Both the position numbers and the translations under genes were made by a program. 64,000 bases of DNA from Whitmania pigra (lineage: Eukaryota; Annelida; Clitellata; Hirudinida; Haemopidae): NCBI GenBank assembly GCA_021613335.1, contig JAJTWR010000021.1:2438001-2502000 (forward strand), given 5' to 3'. Shown here one piece after another: positions 35,042 to 46,112 of this stretch. Positions within the stretch are counted from its first letter, which is position 1; each line of letters starts with the position of its first letter. The notes under the pieces are model-generated. The model had not been told where the DNA came from. It did not search any database and saw only the letters and a list, made by a program, of their open reading frames with translations.

Positions 35042-35474
35042 GGATGACATTCCACCAATTACAGCTTCTTATAAGAAACTCATGGGAAATGGAGAATTTC
35101 AGCATTTGACCTTCCAGACGTTAGCATCGATAGAATGGAATTTGAACAATTCAAACTCAACAAACAACGTTTCAAATAAAGGTAAGGCTGTTTTCTTGAA
35201 CATTGGGTTTAAATACACTCTCAGCAGGAAATCAAAAACCGCCTCATATTGGATATGCTTCATGCGAGACTATGAGAGTTGGAACAGCCGCCTCAACAGA
35301 AAAGCAGAATCATTGGGTTTAAATTTTTACAAGCTCGTTGATTTGCTCGTTGATGGTCTGCAAACTACTCTAACATTGAGGCTGACAAAAAAATTAACAG
35401 AGTTGGCAAGAAGAGATTTTTCGAAAATCAGCGTAAGCTGCATGAAGCTTGGAATGACTATGAAATGTTATTGA
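35042..35474 (+). pseudogene. Unassigned transposon-like ORF with a FLYWCH-like block
   Basis: The long open frame 34929-35474 reads into this segment from the solo LTR. The non-LTR part contains KGKAVFLNIGFKYTLSRKSK, then TASYWICFMRDYESWNSRLN. That resembles a FLYWCH-type zinc-binding domain (hydrophobic start, G..Y, YW.C), a domain often carried by Mutator-like transposons. The histidine that should close the site is not obvious, so the assignment is tentative. It ends in a stop at 35472. Confidence 0.35.
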
Positions 35475-35479
35475 TATTC

Positions 35480-35990
35480 ATGATTTGACCAAAATAATTG
35501 GGAGTTTTTATTCCAATAAACATGGTTCTTACAGGTCCTAAAAAGTCCTAAATTTCCGAAATTCGGTTTTTTTAGTACTAAAAATTCCTAAAAAAGTGAA
35601 GGAGGTCCTAAGAAATAAAAAAAAAGTCATAAAAAATGATAAAGGTTAAAATAAGTTTTATTGAAATAGCGTAAAATCGGTCCCTTTGTTCTTGCGGTCT
35701 CATTGTTCTACCCCCGTGGGAACTGACCCAATTAAGTTTCCTGTTACGCTCGTTCGCTTGTCTGTTTGATCCTTTAAGTTTTGATAGCACTATCAATTAT
35801 GGACTTTGTGTTTTCAATAGCAAATGGCTAGACAATGAAGAATGGAGTTGGCTGAGAAGGAATACTACAGATTCCCAAAAGGCGTATTGTTGCGCTTGCA
35901 AATAGAACTTTGAGGTTTCGAAATTTGGAATTACAGCAGTTACAACACACGCTCGAGGAAGATAACATTGCGACAATGTTACATCATGCA
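35480..35990. repeat. Repeat end with GTCCTAAAAAGTCC motifs
   Basis: AGGTCCTAAAAAGTCCTAAA, TTTCCGAAATTCGG and AGGAGGTCCTAAG at 35534-35612 recur in part at 36755-36775 (AAGGTCCTAAATTTTGG) and, inverted, at 10350-10445 (AAATTTTGGACTTTTTAGGA). They look like subterminal repeats of one DNA transposon family, which may own the transposase remnant at 35990-36625. Confidence 0.45.
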
Positions 35991-36625
35991 AAAGCTCTCA
36001 ACCGTTGAACAGTTTCGCTTGCAGGCAGATCAGTTGATACTGCATCGGTGAGTGATGACGTTGAACCTCAAGCAAGTTGTGATTCTGTTGAGGCTTTCCC
36101 ATCAGTTGCTGAGAATCGACATGACGATGAAGATTGCATAGAGATAGTAACAGTTTTGCTAACTTTGAGTCATGGTCAGGCATCTGTTGAAAGAGGTTTC
36201 TCCATAAATTAAAGTATGATTTGTTAGAATCAAAAAGAAAAGCACTTGAATGCAAGGAGGATAATTAGAGACCATGTTAACAGTGTTGGAGGTATAGGCA
36301 ATTTTAGGATAGATAAATCTGTCCCGAGCCATTAAAGCATCAAGACAAAGATATAAATTTTATTTGGATACCTTGCATGAGGAAGACAGGCAGCTGTAAT
36401 CTCAAAACGAAAAGCAGATGAAGAGGACATGATCATGATGAGGAAGAAGCTGAAGACTCTAAAACATGACAGGGATATGCTGGACAGAGAATTTCGTTTA
36501 TTAATGGACGAAAGTGTAAGAACCAGGAACATGGATCTTTTGGTCCAGGCAAACAGCCTGAGGAAAGATAGCAAGGCAAAAGTGACAAAAATCGCAACTT
36601 TAGAGAAAGACTTGGAAAATTGATT
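35990..36625 (+). pseudogene. hAT-like transposase C-terminus with coiled-coil tail
   Basis: At about 36140-36280 a frame reads CIEIVTVLLTLSHGQASVER then GFSIN, and after breaks LNARRIIRDHV. This is the C-terminal signature (LSHGQA.VERGFS.N) of a hAT-derived transposase family. A charged coiled-coil tail follows at 36429-36623 ([40 protein letters not shown]). Stops and frameshifts separate the blocks and the catalytic core is absent. The same tail is duplicated at 17870-18115. Confidence 0.6.
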
Positions 36626-36809
36626 TTTATTTAAATATTATGAACTTTCGCGTGTTATTGTCTTATGATATATGTCTAAATTATTCAAAAATGAATAATT
36701 AAAATCTAAATATCGTTATTTTTGTTACTATTGTTGGCCCTAAAAAATGGAGTAGAAGGTCCTAAATTTTGGTTTTCAAGTTCCTGTATGAATCATGAAT
36801 AAATGACAT

Positions 36810-38562
36810 TCCTCGTTGATGGATTTAACAAATGCTTATGGATCAGTCCTTAATCAACTTATCTGGAAATCATTAGAGATGCATCATAAGCCAAGACCCG
36901 TGATTCAAATCCTCAAGGAGTACTTCACCGGGTTCCAGATGAGATTCTCAACGAAGACTTTCACAACAGCATGGATTCCACTCCAAGTCAGGATAGCCGT
37001 GGGATGCGCAATCTCTCCATCCTTTTTCGTACTGGCTATGCAATGCATCCTCAACGCAGCCGAGGCACAAGCTCCATATGCGTATATTGGCAGAGGTGTT
37101 TACATGCCTTCAGTCAAAGTCTTCATGGATGGCACTACCCTTGTTACGAACAGAAAAAAACCAAAAAGACTGACAAAATTGGACGAACTGTTACAATAGT
37201 GCAGAATGGCTTTCAAGCCAACTAAATCCAAAAGTTTAGCCCTGACAAGAGGAACCATCTGCAGTGATGCGTCCTTTATGTGGCGAGTGTTTGACAATTC
37301 TCTTGCTGATGTGGGCCATCCAACTGACGTCTTCAGCAGGGCGGAAAAGGATCTCAAGGTGATTGACAGAGCGCTTCTGCCGGAAAGATTCAAGACGTGG
37401 ATTCTCCAATTTGTGCTGATTCCAAGATTGAGGTGGTCGCTGACGATCTACGAAATTGGTCAGTCTTGGCAGTGGAGACATTTGAAGGGAAAGTAAACCA
37501 ATTTTCCAAAATGTGGCTTGGCCTGCCGCCTGGCCCGACGTCGGTTGCGCTATACAGCAGGAATTCCAAGCTTAGACTTTCGTTACCGTCAATCGTTGAG
37601 GAATTCAAGATCGGAAAAATAAGGACACATTGGATGTTAAATAACTCAGCAGATCCCAGAGTCCATAAAGTCAAGCCAATACTCAAATGGGGAAGAAAGT
37701 TTAATGCCCAGAAAAAGTTGGAGAAAGCACAGGAAGCATTGTCCTTTGAGGAAATGAGGGGTCACATTCAGACCGACCGTCATGGTGTTGTCACAATACG
37801 AGGTGGTCCCAAGCAACTCCAGCAGCCAGGTCTTCCCTCATAGTTCAGGAGAGAAGAAGGGAATTAGAGAACGAGAGTCACATAGGATGTGTAACAAGCT
37901 CATCGGTGGACCACTTGGGATGAGACTCTTCAGCGAACCATCACATGAAAGGAGATTTGGAGCAGGCCCACCTCGGCTATCCTTTGTGACACGGACCAAC
38001 TCCCCTCTCTGGACAACCTGCAACGATGGGATCTGGTGGACGATAAAAAATGTTCATTCTGCTACGAAGACTAAACTCTTCGTCGCGTGCTTTCCGGCTG
38101 TTCCTACGCTCTTGCAGATGGAAGATAAACATGGCGTCACAACCAAGTCTTGAAGGTGATTGCAGAAAAAGTAAAGATTACTTGCTCCAAGGCAAATGCT
38201 CGAGAGTCTGTGCCACAGAGAAGTGTATACTTCCTGCATGAGGGTTACTCCCAATATAGCAAGAAAGGGTGAACAGCAACAAGAAAGAACATCCTCGAGA
38301 AGGCCAAAAACTGGTGTGTCGCAGCAGATCTGGCAGGTTTAAAGCACTATCTCCAGGTGCTTAAGGACAGCGGCAAGAGGCCGGATTTGGTAGTCACGTC
38401 TGCCAAATCAGTCAGATACCACAATTTTGGCGGAACTAACAGTCTCTTGGGAGGACAGGATAGAGGAAGCAACGCACTCAAATGCAGCAAATATACCGAC
38501 GTTACTCTGGACTTGAGGGACTTGGATACGTAGTGCAATTCTTCGCAATCGAAGTAGACTCC
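36810..38562 (+). mobile_element. RLE-type non-LTR retrotransposon, RT to endonuclease, decayed
   Basis: Single-ORF retroelement remnant. Frame 36816-37199 is the RT palm: motif A MDLTNAYGSVLNQLIWKSLE, motif B IAVGCAISPSFFVLAMQ, motif C VFMDGTTLVTN. The second catalytic aspartate of motif C is Gly, so this RT could not work. Frames 37206-37496 and 37397-37843 continue through the thumb and linker (LLPERFKTWILQFVLIP, SKMWLGLPPGPTSVALYSRN). Frames near 38280-38560 enter the restriction-like endonuclease (AADLAGLKHYLQVLKDSG, AELTVSWED-like, LGYVVQFFAIEVD) in shifted frames. At 38563 the sequence changes abruptly to a CR1-like RT. Same family as 1640-2340 and 5261-5721. Confidence 0.8.
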
Positions 38563-39510
38563 CTACCTAAGGATATCACAATTAAACTATTTGCCGATGA
38601 TATTAAAAATCTCTTTACAAATCTCTGTCAATAGTTGGTTCTGATCTTCAGAGAGACATCGACTCACTCACTACATGGAGCAGGAAGTGGCAGCTAAACC
38701 TAGCCAAGGAAAAATGCTTTAATTGCTCAATTAAAACCAGTTCCAGGAATGGACCCTGCCCACAACAATACTATATCGTTGATATCCTGCTCACCACTGT
38801 TGATCAAACCAGAGATCTTGGTGTCATCGTAGACTCAGACTTAAAATTCCGGCTTCACATTGACAACGTCACACACAAGGCTGCAGTCCGTTCAAGACTG
38901 ATTCTCAAATCATTCACCTCCAGGGACAAGAATCTTTTCACCAAAGCTTTCTGCATATATGACAGACCAATCCTAGAGTACAGCAGTCAGGTCTGGAACC
39001 CTCACCATAAATACCTGATCGAGAACATTGAAACCTTCCAAAAGAAATTTACCAAGGCCATCCCTGCTGTTGGACAGCTAAAGTACCATGACCGGCTCAA
39101 GGCTCTGCAACTTAAATCGCTTGAACATCGCCGTTTAATAGCTGACCTCTGCTTATTATATCATCAGGATCATCAATAATTTAACATCAATTCACCTTAA
39201 AAACCATATTAATTTTGCAAGCTACTCATCAACTAGAGGTCATCAATTTAAACTAATGTCGTATTTTTGCGCAATAGACAACACCAAATATTTTTTCACA
39301 AATCGAATTATTAACATTTGGAATAAACTACCTAATAGCTTAGTCTCAGCTAGCACCTATAGTAGCTTCACCTCCCTTCTCAATGAATATGACTTGTCTC
39401 CTTTTCTCGTCTATTACTGATTGAACCTCTCGTTTCTTTTCTCAATGTTTGCTGTTTGGTAGTGGTAAGAGGCTTCGGTCCTCTACCCACTTAATAAAAA
39501 AAAAACAATC
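38563..39510 (+). mobile_element. 5'-truncated CR1-like LINE, RT 3' half and tail
   Basis: Starts directly at the RT catalytic motif C (LPKDITIKLFADDIKNLFTN), then in broken frames covers the thumb. It ends in the C-terminal block FFTNRIINIWNKLPNSLVSA, TYSSFTSLLNEYDL before a stop at about 39420. The 3' UTR is short (GAGGCTTCGGTCCTCTACCC) and ends ACTTAATAAAAAAAAAAC. Different family from the L2-like copies, whose tail is GGCGCCATATAAAT. Abuts the RLE element at 38563 with no intervening sequence. Confidence 0.75.
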
Positions 39511-40102
39511 AATGGATAATAAATGTTTTAAAGTTACTTAGAATAAATAAAACATTATTTCTTATTAATAAATGTTTTTTCCATTTTTTCACGAAATTTT
39601 AGTCCTTTTTATATGATTTTTGAAAGTGTCATTCGTGATTACTGGAAAATTACGTTTTGGAAATTTGAAATTAAGGCATATCTCGACGAAACTTTAAGAG
39701 ACAATCACAAATATATAATTACATAACATAAAAAAATTTCCCCATAATCAAATTTTTCTTTAGCGAGTTATCGAAATAATGGGGCGTGCTCATGGTTTCC
39801 GTCCTGAGTATACTGAGTACATTCGAAGAGCATTAAAGCTTATTGCTTTAATTTAAATTACATTTGAAGTATTTAACAAATGCGCACATTAAATCCATAT
39901 CGCTATAAAAAATTTCGACATAATTTATTGTTTACCTTCGGGTCCACTGATCGAAATTGATCCTAGATTTAGATATTCACAAAAAACAACACTGAGAAGC
40001 AACTGAAATTAGTGGATATCATATCAAGCAACATGGTTTGACAAATGCAAAAATAAATAGCTACTTGCGGCCCAGATTGTGATTCAATGTATGAGTTTTT
40101 AC
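39511..40102. other. No gene seen
   Basis: AT-rich sequence downstream (minus-strand sense) of the thioredoxin-like exons. Further exons of that gene may lie here but I could not identify them. Confidence 0.35.
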
Positions 40103-40418
40103 CGGATTGCAAAACATGCATTATTTGGCTGTCAGGTGACATGTTGAGACCATGACAAAGTTCACTGGCAATAATTTTGCTTTTGATTTTTGTACTTCTC
40201 TGGAATATAGAAATGGGCTTCAAAATTTTTGTAGTTAAGTTATTACAATTAGTTTAAATGACAATATACACCTTAAAAGCATTACTGCATTCTGCGATCT
40301 CGAGAACTTTTTGCTCAAAGACTGAGGGATCTGCCCCGCAGAAACTTGTCGTTCTTTCGCCATTTTCAAAAATAATAAAAGAAGGGAGACAAGTAATTTT
40401 GTAGCATTCCGCAGAGTT
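40103..40418 (-). CDS. Thioredoxin-fold protein, two internal exons of a partial gene
   Basis: Exon 40418-40272 (147 bases, 49 codons, phase 0 at both ends) has a TTTACAG acceptor and a GTGTAT donor. It encodes the second half of a thioredoxin fold: NSAECYKITCLPSFIIFENG, then ERTTSFCGADPSVFEQKVLE. It has the conserved cis-proline after CL, the F..NGE turn and the G(A)D before the last helix. Exon 40199-40103 (ATTCCAG acceptor, GTAAAA donor) continues in phase with RSTKIKSKIIASELCHGLNM and SPDSQIMHVLQ, which I do not recognise. The upstream exon that should carry the CxxC redox site was not found. It should lie at higher coordinates, possibly beyond hAT copy D. Thioredoxin proper, a TXNDC or a glutaredoxin-3-like protein are all possible. 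Confidence 0.55.
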
Positions 40419-41523
40419 CTGTAAACATCAGGCATTTATTTTTTCAGCTATTTAAGCTTAAATACAGTGCGTTGCACAAATTTGGCCCAGGTTCAAGAAT
40501 TACACAAGTTAGACAATTATCTAATAAATTACTGTTGATTTTTGGCCAAAAAACATTCACGAAATCGTATTTAACTACTAAACAATAAAGTTTAGCAGTA
40601 AAGTTTAACTATTAATGAGATTTCATCGATAAATGCCTTTGATGTTGTTTTCGAAGTTTTCGCCGCTGAATGGCCTTTTCCTCTCCATGATATAATTTTT
40701 ATTACAGAACTCACAAAAACTAATTATTATAATAAGGCTCTATATAAATGGTTCCATTTCCAAATCTCACTCATGTAATGTAAATGTTAGTTTACGCTAT
40801 TGTAGATGGGTTCCGAAAGGGACCTAGTGATATCGAAAAAGGACAAAGGTTTTTAAAGACCCGAATTTGTCAATGTAAGAGATTTCTAGCAAGGTTAATT
40901 GATCTATAAAGGTTATAAACGTTATTTGAATGGTCATTAAAGTTATAGATCAAAAACTGAAAAATGTGCCTAAGTTAAAAAATTTTGAATGGCCAGTGAG
41001 ATTTTTGACAAACACCTAGATCGCCCGGCTAAAAAACCAAGAAAGACCCAGATCATAATAAACCAGCTTTTGTTGTCAATTATTATCATTTTTTAATTAC
41101 TATTTAGTTTATTATACATAGCCACGGGTTCCCAATTAAATAAAGATCAGATTATTAATGATGCAAGTCATACAGAATTTTATTTTGGTTCAAAAGTTCA
41201 ACAGGGTCAGTGTCAAAAATTGCATCATCATAAATATTAAAATAAGTCAATTAAGTTAGATCAATAATGAAATAAGTCAAACTTAATTTCATTTTAATAT
41301 CACAATATTAGGGTCGGAATTTCCAAGATGGTATCTCCATATGAAGCTCAAAAGTTGAAGAGGTCTATAGAAGTTATCTTTCCTGAAGCTTCCACAAAAT
41401 ACTTCAGTCTCTTCCTTATGACAAAGAACTCTTCTTTCTCTACGTCTTCATCGACTACGCCAGGCTGACAATCATAATATTCAACAAACAGGTTTGACGG
41501 TATGAAAAAGGCGTATTTGTTTG
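40419..41523. other. No gene assigned
   Basis: AT-rich. A minus-strand frame at about 40690-40630 opens with MERKRPFSGENFENNI but ends quickly and has no support as an exon. Upstream exons of the thioredoxin-like gene may be hidden here. Confidence 0.35.
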
Positions 41524-42889
41524 CAGTGTTGTAAAAATTACCTCATTTCGGTAACTAGTTACAAGTAAAAGTAATACCTCAAAAAGCTACTTAAGTATAA
41601 GTAAGAGTATTGTCTCAAAAATTTACTCAAGTAAAAGTTAAAAGTTACAGCGTCCAAAAGTTACTTTTAAGTAAAAATTACAAGTAACTTTGATGCCGCC
41701 ATTATTGTGATCATACATCATTCCGTATTATTTAAAAGGAATTGTTTCTCTTATCGTTAAAACAATTACTGGTATTAACTGCTAGTACTAACAGTCATTA
41801 AGTAATAACATTTGAACTAATGCATTCTTTTGGTGTTTTTATTATTTATTACATTACAATCACAAATTTTTGTTAATTTTTAACATAACTAAGTCCTCGA
41901 ATAGTTTGTCACTCATTATGGTCCTTCAGCTGTTCTTTGTCATACCAGAAGAGCTGAATAACGTTCAACAGCTGCACTAGCTAGCAGAGGAGTGTTCAAC
42001 TGGATAAATAATTTCTTCAGGGTATCGCTTCCAGTAATAATGTTCATGTCAACTGATCGGTCTCGAAGATACTGCATCAGAATATCAGTTGACCTTGTGC
42101 AATTGAAGAAACTGTCTTCAATACTGTCAGCATCAGATGAACGAGAGCTCAAAGCTCGTCCATCTTTGCTGCATTAGAAGATGCTATTTTGGCTACCAGT
42201 TTCTCATCAAGCTTGACAATCGTTAGCAAAGATATCCCATATTCCTTAACTTCTGTTGGATGCATGCGTTCCACGTGCTTCTTCAAGTTAGATGAAGAAC
42301 CTTCATATGCTGAACATGTAGTTTTTGTTTCTGTTGGCAGAGTAGGCATACATACTTATATGATTTTCCTTTGATTGAAATCTGAACATTTTGTTCAAAT
42401 ACGGCCACGGACTATCTTCACCCTTGTTCCTCTTATCTTCGCTAACGACACTAAAAATGGCTTCAAATGAAGCCATACTACGATATATTAAATCTTATCT
42501 TATATTATTATATGTATACAATATTATATATTAAAAAAGCTTCGGTATGACTAATCAACAATTTCCGATTTAAAACAAAAACGACCGGCGATAACCACAA
42601 TAACAAAAGAGCGATGATCGGGAAGGGGAAGGTTCTCGAACGAACCAAAGAATAACAATCTAGAATTTAAATTTTTTTAAAATAAATTAAACTAATTTAA
42701 AATGTTATTTATGTTACTTTGTAACGTCTTGCGCCAAAAAGGTAACGAATTAAAAGTATGACCAAAAATAGTAATTTGTTACAAGTAAGAGTACAAAATC
42801 TTTTTTGTAATTGTTACAAGTAAAAATTACCAAAAAATGTAATTAATTACAGTAACGAATTACATGTAATTCGATACTGCACAACACTG
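41524..42889 (-). mobile_element. Internally deleted hAT element, copy D
   Basis: 1366 bp, the same length as copy C and apparently near-identical to it in reverse orientation. All peptides read from C reappear unchanged here, including GSSSNLKKHVERMHPTEV and LKKLFIQLNTPLLASAAVER with the same early frame closure. Ends CAGTGTTGTAAAAATTACC and CGATACTGCACAACACTG; perfect 8-bp duplications TTTGTTTG (41516-41523 and 42890-42897). The identity with C suggests both moved recently from one source. Confidence 0.93.
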
Positions 42890-42897
42890 TTTGTTTG

Positions 42898-44025
42898 CAA
42901 GTTCATGAACTTGCTGAAATCTGCCAGATTGTTAATGATACATAGCATTTGCCGTCTCAACTCAGCATCAAATCCCAGTGCTGCGTCAGTCAATCCTTCA
43001 CCATCAAGGCGTTTCTTTTAAGCATGAGACTTTCTTCAGGTCCCTTCCGTACCTGAAAGATCGGTTTCCGACGGTTTTCGAAAGTTCGGAACAAAATTAT
43101 TTCCAAACCCGAATAAAACCGATTGTTCGGAAATTTTTTTCGGAAATTCGGTTGTAATCGGTAATACGAAAAAATTTATGTTTTTTTTTTAAATTTCTTA
43201 ATAATTTTATTTTGCACATTCACATAATAAAGTTCAATGGTTTCAAATAAGTATGTTGCTTGCTTCACTTCCGTCTAAGTCCATGTTGCTTCTAGTCGCA
43301 CAGCATGCCTCGTAGTGCTCATCTCATTTGGACTTAATTTACTAAGTCAGAAAGTAAAGATGAAGCCATTTGTAATAAATTTAAACAGATAGAACTCTAA
43401 CCAAATGATGATAAAATCGATATTTAAGATGAGGTCAGTATTTGAAGAGCTCTATAATGAGTAGAACAATGATGTGGGCCAAGCTATTCCCAGTCAGTCA
43501 GATTTTATCCTTTTATAACAAGCACTGCCTATCCTAACACAGATGAATGCGCTATTAGAAGAATGCTCCGTTGAGCCCAACCCCACCTCTTATCTTGCAG
43601 TTGCTCATCTATTCAATATCTCGTTTTTTGAAAAATTGAGGGGTAAAACCGTCCGAGCTGCACACAGCCTTAATGAGATGAAAAACAAGGAAGATAGCAC
43701 CACCCCAACAACAAAATTAGCTCCGCTGACAAAGTTTTATATAATAAGGTTGAATTGAATTGACCAATAATTACTTAAAAAATAATCACTTTAATCCAGT
43801 TACTTAAATGTCATGATTTATGTCTATTATTGTCTTTAGTATATTATTGTATTAGTGGTATAACAATAACAATTTGTTTGGTATGTCTGAAAATATAGCG
43901 TCTAAGATCCTTGTTGACTGTGTTGCTGCGGCAATAAGGGTGGACTTGTTAGGATTCGCTAAGTCATGGAAATATTTCTTTGTAACATGAACTGTTTTTC
44001 TTCCCTCTTGAATCGTCATGATGTT
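42898..44025. other. Spacer with a repeat end, no gene assigned
   Basis: At 43035-43180 a TTCGG-rich, self-similar block (AGATCGGTTTCCGACGGTTT, ACCGATTGTTCGGAAATTTT, TTCGGAAATTCGGTTGTAAT) looks like the end of a DNA transposon. A 71-codon frame at 43543-43758 is open but matches nothing I recognise. Confidence 0.35.
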
Positions 44026-44029
44026 TTCG

Positions 44030-44182
44030 TCCTGGGCTAAAATAGCTGTTTTTTTTTGTCACCGGGATATATTGACTGGGCTGTTCTGCCGGGACTGTTT
44101 TGGTGGGGCTATTTTGTCTTGGGCTATTTTGACTGGGCTGTTTTGTCGGGCCATTTTTTCGCCGGGCTATTATGACGGGGTG
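44030..44182 (+). repeat. Degenerate minisatellite, GGGCTATTTTGTC units
   Basis: At least eight imperfect units of about 13-18 bp: TGGGCTAAAATAGCTG, TGGGCTGTTCTGCC, GGGACTGTTTTGGTG, GGGCTATTTTGTCTT, GGGCTATTTTGACT, GGGCTGTTTTGTC, GGGCCATTTTTTCGCC, GGGCTATTATGACG. The first unit is followed by an inverted-looking AAAATAGC. No function known to me. Confidence 0.65.
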
Positions 44183-44324
44183 TCGATTTCTCATGTGGAC
44201 CTCCATCAAAACCATACAGGAGACGTATAAGATATGGCGGACATTCAAGATGAACGCCACGAAAGGCAGAAGACACTTTGTTGGATAGACATGAATTGAT
44301 TGGAACGACTTGTTGACGTTCTTT

Positions 44325-44460
44325 CTTTCCGGTCTGACGAGATTCAGATTAGGTATCGAAATTTGGATATGGGATTAAAAAGTGGTTTAGGAGTGGTTTA
44401 TCACACAGAAATTAGTCTCCTTAAACCACTATAAATTAATGTTACGTTATGTTATTTGGC
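44325..44460 (+). repeat. 3' end of the CR1-like LINE also seen at 1225-1500
   Basis: GGATTAAAAAGTGGTTTAGG, CACACAGAAATTAGTCTCCT, TAAACCACTATAAATTAATG and TTACGTTATGTTA match the tail of the copy at 1225-1500. Only the last part of the element is present. Confidence 0.5.
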
Positions 44461-44493
44461 TGGGCTAATAAAAGATTGAAAATTAATTAATTA

Positions 44494-44643
<150 letters not shown>

Positions 44644-44869
44644 TTGGAGGCCGAAATGATTCGAAATGGAGTTTACAACATCAACAAAGAACTCCATAAA
44701 AGATTTAGACACAGAACGTTGAATGCCTTCAAAAGCCAAAGACTCGGCGACATATACAAGGTAATACTGTAGAGATACCTGACTTGTCTAACAACAACAC
44801 CAACAACCATGCTCACTGAGACGTCGCATCCTACAATCATCTCTGGCCAAGAATCAGGTCCTGTGGGGA

Positions 44870-46112
44870 ATGAATTCATCTGCTTCCTGTTCCAAGCCTT
44901 CAAGACACAGAATCATGGAGAGCACTGGCAGATGCAGAATTGAATCTTGGAGGATTACAAAAAACAGGATCAATGTCTCACTTCAACAGCAATTCCCTAC
45001 TCTCGATGTGGATAGCATAAAGAAAATTAGGAACAAACCACAATACCGCAAACTGCTCTCCAATATGATAACATCAGGCGTGAAGGCTGATTTCAAAGCC
45101 ATATCCAGTTACGCAGAAATTGAATTGGAAAACGTAGTTGGTCTCCTGCAATTTATTGAAAAAATGAGGTTTCTGCTCCGAATGACAGACGAAGAATTCA
45201 GAAGGCTAATCCAATGAGGGAAATGAGGTCAAAATGGCCATCATTAACATGCAAATCGAAAGATGGATTTCGGAAACAATACCAAAGAAAAGAAAGAAGG
45301 AAACACAAGAATATGTGAGGCAGAATCTGGAATTGAGAGAGGAGAATAGCGTTGGATCCAATACTCGCGAATTTGTCAGAACAGCCAACCATCAATCAGA
45401 GAGAGCAAGGAAAATGGAGCTGGAAAGACAACATTATGCGAAAGTTCAAAGAATGTTCCGAAAAAGTCAAAGTTTGGGAGCACAATTTGTACTGAATGGA
45501 GATAGCGAAAAAGATTCTACGCATACTGCCGATGAGGCATTGCTTGAATATTGGGAGAAAGTTTTCATCCAGAAGTCAAAAAGTGATTGCAGACCATTGG
45601 AGAGAGCCGTCGATGCTTTTGAAGAGATGGATATTCCGGTCACTGCGGATGAAATCATTCTGGCTGCAAAAAATTTGAAAGATTCTGCTCCTGGTTTGGA
45701 TGGAATGAAAAAAGTTGACGAACAAGATAGCCCCAGAAGACATGGCCACCCATATGAAACTCTGACTGTTCAATGGATGTCCCCCAGATGTGCTTAAAAA
45801 GGGAACTGTCACTTGTATTCCAAAAAAACAATATAATGGACAATATATGGCTCGTAAAAGCAATCATGCCGAAAAAGAGGGAGCAGAAACAAAGGCTGAA
45901 CCCCACCTTCATTGACGTGAGCAAAGCATTTGAGATACATTTCAGAGGTTTATCGCAACTGCTCGGTCCAACTAAAGATTGGAGGAAAACTGAGTCACGA
46001 CATTCCAGTGAACAGAGGCGTCCGCCAAGGAGACCCCATGTCTCCTCAACTTTTCAATGCGGTAATCGACATGGTGATGGCCGGGCCGAAGTGGACCCTT
46101 CCATCGGTGTGA
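44870..46112 (+). mobile_element. Non-LTR retrotransposon fragment, N-terminal region to RT motif B
   Basis: Frame 44870-45217 (FPTLDVDSIKKIRNKPQYRK) and frame 45234-45797 (QSLGAQFVLNGDSEKDS, ADEALLEYWEKVFIQKSKSD, KNLKDSAPGLDG) give the region before the RT, with the DSAPGLDG entry to the palm intact. After frame breaks, 45930-46112 gives motif B (PVNRGVRQGDPMSPQLFNAV). Motif A (around 45905, FIDVSKAFEI) is poor and motif C is absent. The GVRQGDP type of motif B differs from the copies at 1640 and 36810, so this is a separate family. Bounded by AAT tracts on both sides of the 44.6-47.3 kb block. Confidence 0.7.
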
